Below, in pieces: positions 1 through 11,382 of a stretch of 64,000 nt of DNA (the stretch's first letter is position 1; the number at the start of each line of letters is the position of its first letter). The translations under genes and the position numbers were made by a program. Source of the DNA: Lactarius indigo. Taxonomy: Eukaryota; Basidiomycota; Agaricomycetes; Russulales; Russulaceae. Where the stretch lies: positions 1,178,001 to 1,242,000 of the forward strand of contig JAFKAC010000010.1 of NCBI GenBank assembly GCA_025766275.1, in the 5' to 3' direction. Under the pieces are notes generated by a model. It had not been told where the DNA came from. It worked only from the letters and a program-made list of their open reading frames with translations, and did not search any database.

Positions 1-688
1 AGTAAGTACGCTGCATAGACAAAGGGCAAACTTAGCTGAGGATTTAGTCGGAAGATCAGGAAAATAAGCGGAAGAGTTGCCCACGCGGGATACGTCCGTT
101 GCGAAATCCAATATTGGCGCTCGTGGCGAGTTGGCGACACGGTGCAGTGAGCATACCTGTATTTACGAGCGAGTCGACGTGGTAGAGGGAAGAAGTAAGA
201 GGTCAAGACAGGAAGAACGTAGGAACCTCCCAAGGCGATATGGAACGTAGGTGGTAAAGCGAACAAGACAAAGATGCTCGCATGAAACAGGGCCGATGCC
301 GACGGCAATGGCATGTGCACTAATAAAAAAGAGATTAATGCAAAAGGAGACCACGCCTCTGCCAAAGACAAAGCGGTGGCGTGGCCAAGGTGATAGATAG
401 GCATGAGTGGCGATGGACGAGGAATCAAGGACAGCACGAGGCCCAAGTAGGGCTCCTCGCCGTGACTGTTTAACGGCCATAGTAAGACTGGTCGGAGAAT
501 GCCGAACACGCAGCCGTAGGCCCGAGGTCACGCAGCTTATGAGCAAATGCAAATACAACGTGAGCGACTAAGTCAACAAGCCACGAGAGTATGTAACATA
601 GATTTTGGACTCGGCGTATAGGAATACCATAGTAAGTACAACCATAATGAGCAAACATAAAGGCAATAAAGGCAATGACACTTCGATT
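1..688. other. Downstream flank of the WD40 gene with a degenerate copy of its last exon
   Basis: No complete gene is supported here. On the minus strand, directly after the stop of the WD40 gene (689), bases about 600-688 resemble the membrane-anchor part of its terminal exon. The stretch reading CGAAGTGTCATTGCCTTT matches CGAATTGCCATTGCATTT of the exon, and both go on to encode a hydrophobic run. It may be a decayed tandem duplicate or an unused alternative last exon. Further minus-strand open frames (163-558, 470-658) contain hydrophobic stretches but no family I recognise. Confidence 0.35.
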
Positions 689-2208
689 CTATTCAACCCT
701 GATGGGCGTCGTGTACGCTAATATTGAGATGTCAAACATTCCGGCCAAAAAAATCACAGCGGCAACAATCGCGATAAGTAATAACATGAATAGAAAGGCA
801 ATAAATGCAATGGCAATTCGATCACACCAAGCTGAAGATGAGAAGTTTGCAGGAGATACCGCTGACAATTCCTTTGAATAGACCTGGACCTTGAAATCGG
901 ATTCAGAACATGTTCTGTAATAATCTGCACCACACACACCTTCTCTGGTTGATAACTCCACACTTTCAACTCATATGGTGCTCGACCCGAGGAAGCCGTA
1001 ATTACCATGCACCGATTGCCAGAGTTGGCAAAAGCCTAAATTTGAAAGTAACCAACTAATTCATACCATTGCTGTAAGGCTTACCTCAACAACCTGTATT
1101 TGTTGGCCATGAACTGCAACGTATCAACAATGCGCCCATTTAGTTAAAGGTGGATGCTTACCTCCATGATGAATCTCACTGACCAGTTGGCCACTGATTC
1201 GGTTGAACACTCGAGCGAAGCCATCATCACCACCTGCAACAATGAGGTTCCATAATGGTAGCGTCTTGGTTTGAAGAATACAATTCTTCTCTATGGGGTG
1301 AGTAAACGTCTGGACCTTTTCCATGCTCGGAAATTGATATTCATCAATGCCATCTTTGAGATTGGATACAAGCAAGAGCTTGCTGTCGTGGTTTGGAGTC
1401 GCATAGCCACTGTTTGTAACTGAGAACAGAATCAAATGAGAAGTATTGGGAGTTGTACATGCGAGTGTTCAACCTTTTCGACCACCTCTTCTCCCAAGGG
1501 TTTATCGAATAACATAAGCTATGATACTTGAGCCAATAGGAGAATAAGTGAAGACGCCGACGTACCACTCGTGAGTATCTAGATAGTACATGACAACACT
1601 TGCCCCATTGTCGCAAAATTGAACACATTTGCCATATCCTTCATATTCAAATGGCGATGAAAGAACCGGGGCCAAGATGCTCCCTTTGATTCTCCACAAC
1701 TGAGTCGAATCTGCGCAGATAGAGGCAATCCGGTCGTGGATTGGGTTGTACACAATACCCTCGACAGGTCCCTTCCCTCCTGACACGCCGATATTATCAC
1801 TGTACGACTAGGCGCAATGGAGATAAGATCAAGTCAAGCCACCCAAGTAAATTTGATTACCTTTTCGCTTTCACTCCAAAAGAGATGGAGATCTCCACTG
1901 GCGAACCCAACCACAAAGCGGCTGTTATCACGACTCGCCCAAGACACAGCCGTGGCTGGGCCATTGAAAGGCCGTTCCACTGCGAAAAGCTTCTCACCAG
2001 AAGCAACAGACCAAACGACCGTCCTAGAATCGTCACCTAACCATTCCTTAGCGAAAAGGCGTGAGGTGAGACAATGAGAGAACACACCAATGCTTATTAA
2101 ACGGGTCTTGTCCGGGCTAACAGCGAGATGATTGATTGCTTTCGTATGACCACGAAGAGTATTCTGAAGGGTGAACTCTACAGTATCGGAGCGCGGAGAT
2201 TGTGACAT
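689..2208 (-). CDS. WD40-repeat protein with C-terminal membrane anchor
   Basis: Probable beta-propeller scaffold tethered to a membrane by its C-terminus; partner unknown. Six exons assemble in phase on the minus strand: 1861-2208, 1528-1807, 1162-1419, 1085-1113 (a 29-base microexon), 940-1035 and 689-883, giving about 401 residues. Introns are 46-108 bases with GT/AG ends. The start ATG at 2208 opens a typical WD blade (LRGHTKAINHLAVSPDKTRL, then TVVWSVASGEKLF). Later blades include RIASICADSTQLWRI and WNLIVAGGDDGFARVF. The last exon encodes a roughly 25-residue hydrophobic helix (AIAFIAFLFMLLLIAIVAAV) and ends with a short tail. Similar WD40 proteins with a single C-terminal helix occur in Agaricomycetes (recalled knowledge). 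The last acceptor has two in-frame options (883 or 889). Confidence 0.8.
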
Positions 2209-2529
2209 TTCTGGTCAGTGCGATGGGCTTCTCATCAGGAGAAGCTAGCAATTTTTGACGTTTTACGCCTTGCGCCAGCCCGGCGAGCAGTGACTTCAAC
2301 AATTAACAAGAGCGCAGTTTTCGCTCGCAGTCGCAAAACAGCCCCAGAGTCATAACAAAACGAACGCCAACAACTAAATTAGATTGGCTTTCCAGTCAGC
2401 AGACATGGAGCAGGTGGTCTTGAGACAATAGCAGTTTGACAACGAAACGACAATGGAACCCATACGAAATGGAGCCAAGAGCCAAAGAAGAATTAAGTAC
2501 GGACTGCGCGGAGCATTTGAACCTGAGGG

Positions 2530-2573
2530 CTACACGGCCGAAGACATCATGTGCATCTCCCTCGGCCGTGTAG
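2530..2573. repeat. 12-base perfect inverted repeat
   Basis: CTACACGGCCGA (2530-2541) is followed 20 bases later by its exact reverse complement TCGGCCGTGTAG (2562-2573). The core CGGCCGTGTAGC also occurs singly near 9,513 and 14,782. It could form a hairpin, bind a dimeric factor or be the end of a small mobile element; none of these is proven. Confidence 0.6.
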
Positions 2574-2765
2574 TGCGCGTGTTATCGCCGCCGGAAAAAC
2601 CCATGGTGGAGTCTTTCGCTCGGTTTCTTCGTCCGTCGTTGTTGTCACTGTCACCTCACCAGGTGGTTTCATTCCATTACCACTGATGCGGCGAATAAAC
2701 TTAATAAATTGTTGCGGTAGACGCAACACGCAACACCAAAACTATTAGGACTTGTGAGTGTTTTT

Positions 2766-3066
2766 GTCCCACCAGTGGCGTTTGTCTGAATCGCTCAGTT
2801 GGGGCCATCAGCGGGAGCGGGGACCTGATGGCCATGGAAACTTGCTGTTTCGTTGTGGTGCTGGAATGGAACGATGGGCGGGGAGCTAACCTAGATATGG
2901 TTCGAGCAGGTGTCATTGTCCCACTGGTGGCGTTTGTCTGAATCGCTCGGTTAGGGCGATCAGCGGGGGCAGGGACCTGATGGCCATGGAAACTTGCTGT
3001 TCCGTTGTAGTGCTGGAATGGAACGATGGGCGGGAGCTAACCTAGATACGGTTCGAGCAGGTGTCA
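2766..3066. repeat. Two tandem copies of a ~152-base unit
   Basis: Copy 1 (2766-2917) and copy 2 (2918-3066) agree at most positions. Shared blocks include GGCGTTTGTCTGAATCGCTC, GGACCTGATGGCCATGGAAA and CTGGAATGGAACGATGGGCG. The unit is non-coding as far as can be seen and lies in the upstream region of the membrane-protein gene. Confidence 0.85.
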
Positions 3067-3437
3067 ATCTCCATTCTCGCCCATTATTACACACGTGGCC
3101 GAGATCATCGCACAAACAATCCACCGCCGTCGACTGCAGATACATCTCGTTGCTATGATCGCGCGGGTGGCAGATATCAGCGAGGAGGTCACTGCCATTG
3201 CACATGACAAACAAATATTTTATCCAACTCCTATCGACTGTTGTATTGCGGACAACTTCTACTGAACCTCGCTGGATCTATCTCGTGCGTATATACTGCA
3301 ATTGTATTGATCCAGTTATTTTCTCCGTCTAGCGAGCTTACCGTAGTCTTCGGGCTACGGTTAGTGGTCATTATAAGACGAAAAGCTCAAGAAGCGAGAG
3401 TCATTACGTGGTCGCATCCCCATAATCTCGCCTCCAA

Positions 3438-4751
3438 ATGTCGGATCAGGGAAGCATGCGTTCGCACCCCTCGTCTCGCTCACCCTTGGAATCCCAGAAT
3501 GGCAATATCATCGATCTTCACAAAGCCACGACAACACTCCCACTCTTGCCCTTCCTATCCCGAGTCTGCGCGTATTTCTCCCTATCACGAGAGATCCTCA
3601 ATGTTGTCTACCATCTCGGTCGCTTTCCCTTGGCTACTCCGAGGGGACTTGGGAAGGCCGTCGCTCGCCTCCTCCATTATGTCTTCATATTCACCATTTT
3701 ACTACAGTTCATTCTATCTGGGGTGTCAGGAGTTACGTCACACCTGGCGTCGCAGGCGCACACCGTGGCTCGAAACACACACTCAATCACGTTAGCCATA
3801 TGTGCCCTTCCTTTACCCTTCAAGAACCTTTTCTGCGCGGGAGTTAGCGATGGACTACTATCTCCACTCGACCCTAATGTGGATCGTTCTTTGTCGTGGC
3901 AACCATTTCTTATCAACGAGGACATACACGGCCCCGCAGTTGACTTTACGATCCGCAAAGCAACCAATGCTACCTCCGCTGTGCTGGCGCTCGTATGGGC
4001 AAGTGATCTCAGTCGACGTCATGAGCTGTCAGATAAGCTCAAGGACTTTCTTCAATGTGCCTGGGCGTCCGAACTTTCCTCCGGATCTCACGTTGCTCTT
4101 GTCAAGACTGTGATTGACGAGTAAGTCCATATAACTCGAAAAAACCCGCCCCTTGACGGTGACTGTTTTAGGATGTTACTCGAACACGATGCTATCTTTG
4201 CCAAATTGCGAGTTGACTTGCATCCGGGCTTGTTATCGAGGTTGATAACGTTCAATCGGGCCCACCGTTCCAAACAGGCCATTTTGGAAGCACTCGCTCT
4301 CGTCGGGGATACCACAACCGCCCATGCACGTCGCCTTGTCATGCATGGTGAGTCCGTATATCATGACCTCCGCTTCCTGGAATCTATTGCCCTGGAGATA
4401 TCGAGTCTGTTGGCTGTTGAAGTCGCGGCTGTAAAGCAGGAGAAGGAAAAAATAAACTCCAAGATGTTGACCTTTTTCGGTGCACACCGCGGTGCGCTAC
4501 GCATCCTAGAGGGTCGAGGCGCCGATTTACACTGCATTAATAATCTCTGGAGAGAGGCAAGGGACTCGTTGTCCTTAGGTATTTACGCGTTCAATGGCGT
4601 GCGGAGCGACCTCACGGCTCTCAGTGAGCACCAAACTGGCCCCAAGACTGCACGCTTGCATGTTCCTGTTGACAAACTGGACAAGAATTTTAAAGGATGG
4701 GTGGGGAGGATAGAGGCCCGGCGCGTCTTAATGCCAGTTCAAGTGACTTGA
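3438..4751 (+). CDS. Membrane protein of unknown function
   Basis: Two exons, 3438-4120 and 4172-4751, join in phase (intron 4121-4171, GTAAGT...TTTTAG) to give about 420 residues. The N-terminus is Ser-rich and polar. A clear hydrophobic segment follows at about residues 80-100 (HYVFIFTILLQFILSGVSG). The rest is soluble and mostly helical in composition, including a lysine/glutamate-rich stretch (VAAVKQEKEKINSK) in exon 2 that could be a coiled coil. No catalytic motif is visible and I do not recognise the family. The ATG at 3438 is the first in frame, and the 3' end is a TGA at 4749-4751. Confidence 0.75.
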
Positions 4752-5136
4752 AGGTACACATACTCCCGTCCAACGTGATCTCGTCTTGTCTAATACCTGT
4801 TTTTGTTCCAGATGGATGACCGTTAGAATATATAACATGTATATAATACCTGAACGAGTGTGCCAGCTGAGCCATTTGATGACTAGCGAGTTGTAGTCCC
4901 AACTTTTGGACAGAACAACATATATGATTACAGTGAACCTAATAGGTGATACGGTGGTACAATGACGAGGACCAAAGCACGTGGACACTAGAATATTATA
5001 AAACAAAGGCAAATCGACTTACACAATTTGCCAAGCCATCGGGCGCCACCTAAAAGGGAAGTGATTCAAACAGTAGCGCTCCGCTCCGCTCACCCATTTG
5101 TTCAATCACGTCACCTCCAGTGCTGCACGTTGAAAA
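4752..5136. other. Short intergenic region
   Basis: It holds the 3' flank of the membrane-protein gene and the promoter side of the KOW gene. No further gene or repeat is recognised. Confidence 0.6.
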
Positions 5137-7736
5137 ATGTCTGGATTCTCCGTGAGTCCGAAGTCTGCTGACACGAGTCTTGGAACAATATCATTAATCT
5201 GTTAATTTACAGGCACTCCACTTTCTTGATATCGAAGCAATCGTCGCGCGCGAGGATGAGGAGGAACTGGATGAGGGAGAGGATTATCCCGGTAAGCCAC
5301 ATGCATTTGTCGTTCATCACGGTCTATGTGTATCTTTTAGGTGAGCTCTTGGACGATGAGGAGGAGGTTCTGGACGACGAGACGGAAATCATCTCACGTG
5401 CTAGTGCCAACGTAGAAGCACAGGACCTCGAAGACGAAGCAGTGAGAATCGTAACAAGAGCTGGGCACAATACGCGGTCCTCATACACAACAATTGATGA
5501 CATCCCCCTGCCGTTTCGAGTGCCGCGCTCGACCGATCCTAGTATATGGTCCGTCAGGGTGAAGGTCGGTATTCTGTATTATGTACAAGCAGATGCTAAC
5601 ACCTGGTGTACAGCTTGGACGAGAAGCCGATGTCGTATGCCAGATTTGTCGTCGGTGTCTTTTGCCTCGTGAAATACACCCACCAGCCATCACGTCGACC
5701 TTTGCTCTGCCCTCTATACCGGGATATGTGTTCATTGAGGCGTTCGACGTCAGAGAAGCTCGCCATGCAGTGGATGGCTTGGTTACTGTCTGTGACAAGC
5801 AACCGCGGTTCATTCCGCCAGCCGAGTACTTTGGAATACTCTCCTCCCGACCCCATTCGTCCGCTCGGATAGAGGTCGGACAATGGGTGCGCTGTATAGC
5901 TGGACAATATCGCGACGATGTTGGATATGTCTACAAATCGAACGTCTCCGAGTCAAACCAGTGGGACGTCATTGTGGTATTCGTGCCCCGGATCCCTCAA
6001 TCGGGCGGCAAGCGGAAGAGAGATGGGCGGCCAGCCCCACATGCATGGACTGCTGCAGAACTCACCCAGCAATATGGCCAGAGGAAAGTAAAGGTTCTCG
6101 GGCCCAACAAGTTTCTCTTCAGAGGGAGCGTGTACGAGGATGGGCTCGTCATGGAGCCCATTCCATTGACCTATCTTCGTGTCTTGGAGCATTCCCCTCA
6201 GAACATTACGCCATTCATACAGTCGGCCATAATCCGATCTCATCCTCCTTTCCACCCATGTCTCAAACGCTTCGCGCAGGATTCGGCTCAAGTTGGTGAT
6301 AGGGTGCTGGTAGTGTCTGGAGAATACGCTGGCGTCATCGGTCGCACCGAAAGAATTCAAGATAATGTCGCGGACGTGGTTACTCAAAGCCCTGAGCAAC
6401 ATTCCGGGCTGATCATTCGCGTCTCTTTGCGCGACCTAACTCCCCATTTTCACCCAGGTGACTGCATCAAGGACCGCTGGTCAGGCTCCTTTGGTATGGT
6501 GGTCGCCATTGACCATGATGAGCAGAAAGTAACCTTTCTGGACAGGGAAGCCAATGCAGAGGTGCGCCTACAGCCCTCATCCTTCCCCTTCCATATCCCC
6601 TGATTGATTTCTGGACCCATAGATTAATAGGTTGACACTCAGTATCCAATTCTTTAGTCCTCCCCTTCGGTTTTTCCGTTTCACTCCGGGTCTCTATGTT
6701 GAATTCCCAGGGGCAAGCGGTGCAATGCACCGGGGTCGCATATTACAAGAACCAGACGGCACCATCGCCCGAGTCATTGATGGAGTGAGCGGGAAACATG
6801 TAAGTCTAGGTCCGTATCGCCGACGACGAACTCATGACAGGTTCAGATCAATATCAACGTAGACGACATAACGGTATCAGGTGTCCAAGCCGTTACTTTG
6901 CCTAAGACCGAGCACCGTCGCATTTGGGAAGGAAAGCGAGTAATGATCACCAGAGGCTCTTTCAAGGGGTATCGTGGCCTCGTCAAGGCCGAGGATCCTA
7001 TTGGTGTTCATGTTGAATTGGACGCGAAGGTAGCATTGCATGGTCAGGCAAGGCAACACTTTCAGTTTGGCGAATTTGGACTGGAGTGCGTACTGTGTTG
7101 TCCGCTACTGCCCCATCTCACAAAGCCTCAACCTGACAGACCCATTGCGATGCCAGTGGCATCACCGAGTCGCCTGAACCGTACACCCCCTCCGGAAGAC
7201 GTGCCTCGTGCCGTCACGCCAGAACCAGAAGAACCCGAGGAGAGCACATTATACCCTCGGAGCTCGTTTCAAGGACCGGGTGAGTCATCGGTGATCACTT
7301 GAATGTTTTGTGTCCTTATCCCGAGTAAGCCCAGACACACTGGCTCTTTGCGGAAGAAATCCAGGGAGCGCTAAGGGAGGAATGCATTCCATTCCATGTT
7401 TGGGGCATTCCAGCGTCGTCCCCACATGCTAGTTTGAATGGACTTGTCGCAAAGACGGTACCTGTGACAAGGCAGAAGATCCCACCAAAACCGAATGAAG
7501 TGGTTGTGTCGGTTGTCCTTAGGAAGAGACTAACTCAAGTCTCCGTCAACCCATCAAACCTCATACCTTGGATACCATCTGAAGGGAATAAGGTAGTCAT
7601 TACCGGATACCGTTGGATCGGAGAAGTGGGGAAACTGCTCAAGCTGGAACGTGGGTCCTGCACCATTGAGCTTGAGTCCTCTGGTGATATTTCACACTGT
7701 GCAGTTGAGGATGTCGTGAATATATTAAAAAGATAA
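5137..7736 (+). CDS. Spt5-like NGN/KOW-domain protein
   Basis: Resembles transcription elongation factor Spt5, which rides on RNA polymerase II through its NGN domain. Exons: 5137-5151, 5213-5291, 5341-5564, 5614-6561, 6623-6799, 6841-7290 and 7335-7736, about 764 residues. A short acidic N-terminus (DDEEEVLDDETE) precedes an NGN-like domain (IWSVRVKLGREADVVCQICR ... SIPGYVFIEAF). At least five KOW-type segments follow, for example VGDRVLVVSGEYAGVIGRTE and GKRVMITRGSFKGYRGLVKA. The acidic N-terminus is much shorter than in canonical Spt5 and no C-terminal repeat domain is seen, so this is probably a lineage-specific relative rather than the housekeeping gene. Two junctions are uncertain: the 6562-6622 intron has a weak GTGCGC donor, and 7280-7329 is an alternative to 7291-7334. 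Confidence 0.75.
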
Positions 7737-8113
7737 TTGCACCGTTATAGACTCGTGCGCGCATCTCGACAAATTTCTCAAGTCAATTATTATGCGCGTC
7801 CTCTCTATTGACCGACGGCTCGGCGAGGTGATCCGGTTCTCCGACTCCAGTGGACAGCGGGTCATGTTGGAATTCAGGGAAACGAGGGAACGGATAGATT
7901 CAAAAAAAAAAAAAAAACGAGGGGACGGATACGGAGGCAAAACGAGCCGCCAAGCGACTCATCGGACGTTGGTGGGAACGGCAGAGTGGGGCTGCAGAGT
8001 ACCACGAGGCCCCTAGAATGCGGCAGAATCTGCTCGCTAGGCGAGAACCACAAATTTATATATATAGGTGAATCCCGTGTTTATACGACCTCAGTTTTCT
8101 TACCACTTGCAAG
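7737..8113. other. Intergenic region, promoter side of the first CxxC gene
   Basis: Bases about 7700-7865 have a diverged second copy at 14,652-14,800. A 15-base poly-A run lies at 7903-7917. The 5' flank just before the next start (ACCACTTGCAAG|ATG) closely matches that of the paralogue at 15,308 (GCCACTTGCGAG|ATG). A TATA-like TTTATATATATAGG lies at about 8054-8067. Confidence 0.55.
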
Positions 8114-8626
8114 ATGTTGCAACAACCATCGTCACCGTTGATCCACGCTCGCGGAGGGAAAATGTCCACCCGTAAACACTACCCGGACACGCCCGACCCA
8201 TTTGATGATGATCCGGATCCCGAAATGGAATGGAAGTATCACGAAGACACGCACCTCGTCCTCCATGACGACGAGTGCAAGATTTGTGACGCGTGGGCCA
8301 CTCATTACTTCATTCACGGCACCTACCACAATGTCACACTCCAGGAGGCAAAGAAAGCCCGTGACTCCAACCATACCCTCCGAAAGGAGCAGGAAGAATT
8401 GTGCCAAGAGCTTACAGCGCTACGTCGGGAACTCCAAGAGGCTCTACAAGAGTTCAAGGATGCCGTCGCTGGGCTGCGCGATGATTCCCACACACCTCGC
8501 CGGCGCAAGCGTGTACACCAAGCTCGCACACCCTCTCCTACCTCATCCGTGGTGGAAGTGTCGCCTGGCCCTTCGTATGCCCATTCCAGCCTCCTTCCCC
8601 GTAAGTCACTGTCCCTGCCAATTTGA
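8114..8626 (+). CDS. Small CxxC/coiled-coil protein, paralogue 1
   Basis: Family not recognised. The 170-residue frame has an acidic N-terminal third and a compact cysteine/histidine motif (DECKICDAWATHYFIHGTYH), plausibly metal-binding. A heptad-rich helix follows (EELCQELTALRRELQEALQE), then a basic Ser/Pro-rich tail (HTPRRRKRVHQARTPSPTSS). The same order is found in the paralogue at 15,308, which supports this as a real gene with start 8114. A GTAAGT donor sits at about 8601, and a peptide like the paralogue's second exon (AINTRKRHQIAL) is encoded at about 8670-8709. The true 3' end may therefore be spliced, although the phases do not join cleanly here. Confidence 0.65.
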   Translation: MLQQPSSPLIHARGGKMSTRKHYPDTPDPFDDDPDPEMEWKYHEDTHLVLHDDECKICDAWATHYFIHGTYHNVTLQEAKKARDSNHTLRKEQEELCQELTALRRELQEALQEFKDAVAGLRDDSHTPRRRKRVHQARTPSPTSSVVEVSPGPSYAHSSLLPRKSLSLPI

Positions 8627-9771
8627 TGACGAATTTTTGTCTCATTTTTTTTATTGAGGTACGACATCGCGCCATTAATACAAGGAAGCGCCATCAGATC
8701 GCGTTGTGACGAGAGGGATCAGCGTTGTGCGTTGAGCGTATTGCGTACACTGGCAGTAGATATTTCATCGGCGAGGAAATAATAGACCCAAACGCGCTCA
8801 GGCGCCACGTTCTGTTTACTTTTGGAGCGGGGGCAAACGAGGAAAACAATAGCCGTGCCTGCCACTGCACGACTCGTACTTGAAGGCCTCACAGATGGAT
8901 ACAGATAGACTGGTCTAGATGAGCGTTCGTCAAGGCGCTCATGGTACCTTAGCATATATTTTGTGGAGAATGGCATGTATTGAGTTATCCCGACATGACC
9001 ATAAGCCACTCTTTAACAGCTTTGTGGAGGTGTCGTACTGTACAGTATACAGACGTAACTTACGGGTGGTGAGGAAACGATACTCCACAAGCTGTTCTTT
9101 TGCTTTTGCTTTTGGAGCAGTGGGGCCTGGGATCAAGGGGCTCGCGGAATTTTAGGCGCCCCGGGCCATACACGGTGAATTACCAAGCCGTTTGCTGTAG
9201 AATGTAATACCGTATTTGGACAAGCGCCCGCGTATGTAAATACATACCCCCCTTTCCCTATCGGCCTCTTGATCGGCCTTATGAGAAATTTGTACCGCCT
9301 ATATCTAACTACACTTCCGCAAGCCCCTTGTGCTACAACGTCGCCTTCCCGTGGTCAATTATCACCAAGGGATAACTTACTGTAGTATGTCGAGATCTAC
9401 ACTCATTGAGATCGCCAGTCAATCGCTCTGAGCTACCAATTACCAATTACCACGATCGAACAAAGGAGTGGCTGACAGGTCGGTCCGGTTCTCCGGCTTC
9501 AACCGGCCGTGTAGCAGGTGGATAGACCTTCGTGGATCGCTACGCAAAATTGTCTCCTTTCCCCCCACGTGTATTCGTCTGCGAGTGGGTATAGTATAGT
9601 ACTGTAACGAAAATTTAGAGAAGTGTCAAGTGAAATGAAAACATATTGGTAGTCGGCTAGTCTATTAGTTGGTGTTGTCTACCTTGCTCTCCCTTTGGGC
9701 AGTGTTTTCTAGCGACACAATTGTGGAGAAACATTTTTTTTTGTAGCTCGGCCCACTGACTTGTCTTCCCC
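8627..9771. other. Intergenic region with a duplicated block
   Basis: No supported gene. Bases about 9470-9650 resemble 14,750-14,910, sharing the core CGGCCGTGTAGC and a downstream ACGTGTATT...TACWGTAAC block. A degenerate second exon of the CxxC gene may lie at 8659-8709. The segment next to 9772 is the promoter side of the Myb gene. Confidence 0.5.
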
Positions 9772-11142
9772 ATGACCAAGCACCTTAGCGTGTCATTGGA
9801 GGACCAGGCGGAGTTCCTGGCGACACGATGGATGAGTGTCAAACAGTTTGAGGAAGCTGGTGAGGTTTGGTCCATCTCCTTTCAGGAATGAATCTGAACT
9901 GCACGCTTTCAGGAATTCTTTGTCGCAAGGGCCCGTTCACGAAAGAGGAAATACAAAAAATTCATGACGCGATTCAGATGTACCAGAAGGTGTGTAGGAC
10001 GTCCAAGGCTGATAGCCTTTTAGCTGCCCGTCCCTGTCCAGGAAAACGACTTAGATAATGAGCGACTGGACGATTTGATACACTCTTCTGAGCCTGCCAA
10101 GGGATTTTGGGGCTACGTTGGTTAGCGTTAAATTTGTCTAATTGTCTTGTGTTGGCTTGCATACTGATATGTGGTCTCAGCTCGTACCGTGCCCCAGAGG
10201 GGGGTAAAGTCGATCTTTTATCACGTTTGGCGTGCGCGTGACTCCATTGGAAAGGCGGGGAAGTGGAGTGCGGCAGAGGACGAACAGCTGCGAATGTAAG
10301 TACGTCCTGCCGAGTCGACACATACTATTGTCTGACCGTCCAATCCAGAGCTGTCCAGACACATGGAAAGGACTGGGCCGCTGTCGCGGACTTAGTGCAG
10401 CGTTCAGCCGCCGATTGTAGTGATCGGTTCCGTCAGCATACACAATATAAGGAAACTAAACGGAGAGGTGTGTAAAACAGTATCGCCGACTTTTCAACTT
10501 ATGCGTCATCTGACGCTGTGGATATTCAAAAGGAACCTGGTCATCGGAGGAGGAATGCCAACTCTTACATGCAATCGAGGGGCTGGCCCAGGATGGTAAA
10601 TCGGACATGTCAGCTCGAGGATTCTGGGTTTCCGTATCAAAGGCAATGGGTGCAATACGGACACCAAAGCAATGTCAGAACAAATGGTGTGTTCTTCGCT
10701 CATTTATAATATTATCGTGTCCATGTGATTCTGCAGGTCTGATACCCTCGAAGGGAAAGCTCGAAACGAAGAAAAGACGCGGCGTTGGAAAGAAGACGAT
10801 AGCTACGTTCTCATTTGCAAGTGCGTGCCATGTGTTGTTGATTTTGTATTGGCTAACTATCAAGTACATAGGATCGCTTCTCTCGATGTCGACGACGAAG
10901 ATGACATTGACTGGAAGTCCCTCAATGATCCCGCGTGGAACATGTGGAGTGGCCATTACCTTCAGCAAAAATGGAGACAGCTGAAGGCCTCTTGCAATGC
11001 CGATACTATCATGTGTCATCGTGGTGGGTACACGACATTTATCCTGGATGTTTCACCTCACGTCTTCACGTTCTTGATAGACGTCGTACATAATCTCGTA
11101 ACCCAGATATCTGCAACGAGACAAATGTCTACGCCGCAGTAG
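9772..11142 (+). CDS. Reb1/TTF1-type Myb DNA-binding protein
   Basis: Likely a sequence-specific DNA-binding protein of the Reb1 family, whose members terminate RNA polymerase I transcription or act as general regulatory factors. Nine exons join with all phases correct: 9772-9859, 9913-9989, 10042-10120, 10181-10295, 10349-10467, 10533-10686, 10737-10820, 10872-11023 and 11081-11142, giving 309 residues. The order is family-like: a helix starting GPFTKEEIQKIHDAI, a linker with FWGYVARTVPQRGVKSIFYH, Myb repeat 1 (GKWSAAEDEQLRMAVQTHGK, WAAVADLVQRSAADCSDRFR), Myb repeat 2 (TWSSEEECQLLHAIEG ... TPKQCQNKW) and a diverged third repeat (RRWKEDDSYVLICKI). It lacks the long N-terminal extension of yeast Reb1. 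An in-frame TGA at 9757-9759 fixes the start. Confidence 0.85.
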
Positions 11143-11382
11143 GCACGCCCATACCTCCGTCAACTATTGCCTACCGTTGCCAACGCTTGAAGAATGCGAG
11201 TTATAGTCATGATCCCAGGTAGACGTCCTTCCATGGTGCACGCTAGCGTTTTTTTAGGTGTCCGAGGGTGCGTATACCAACTCCCGCGTAGAGCGCTTCG
11301 CTTCTCATCCAATTACCCTTGATCTAGATTTGTTTCCTGCCTCGTATTTAAATTTTATTATACTATAGATACAATTTGCGAC

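Larger units (their letters stand above)
2209..3437. other. Divergent intergenic region between the WD40 and membrane-protein genes
   Basis: This is the shared upstream region of two divergently transcribed genes. I see no supported coding exon. It contains a 12-base inverted repeat (2530-2573) and two tandem copies of a roughly 152-base unit (2766-3066), annotated separately. Confidence 0.6.

Noticed and set aside
163..558. Minus-strand frame with hydrophobic stretches as a membrane protein gene
   Set aside because: No homologous domain, no splice partners and unremarkable composition; left as intergenic.
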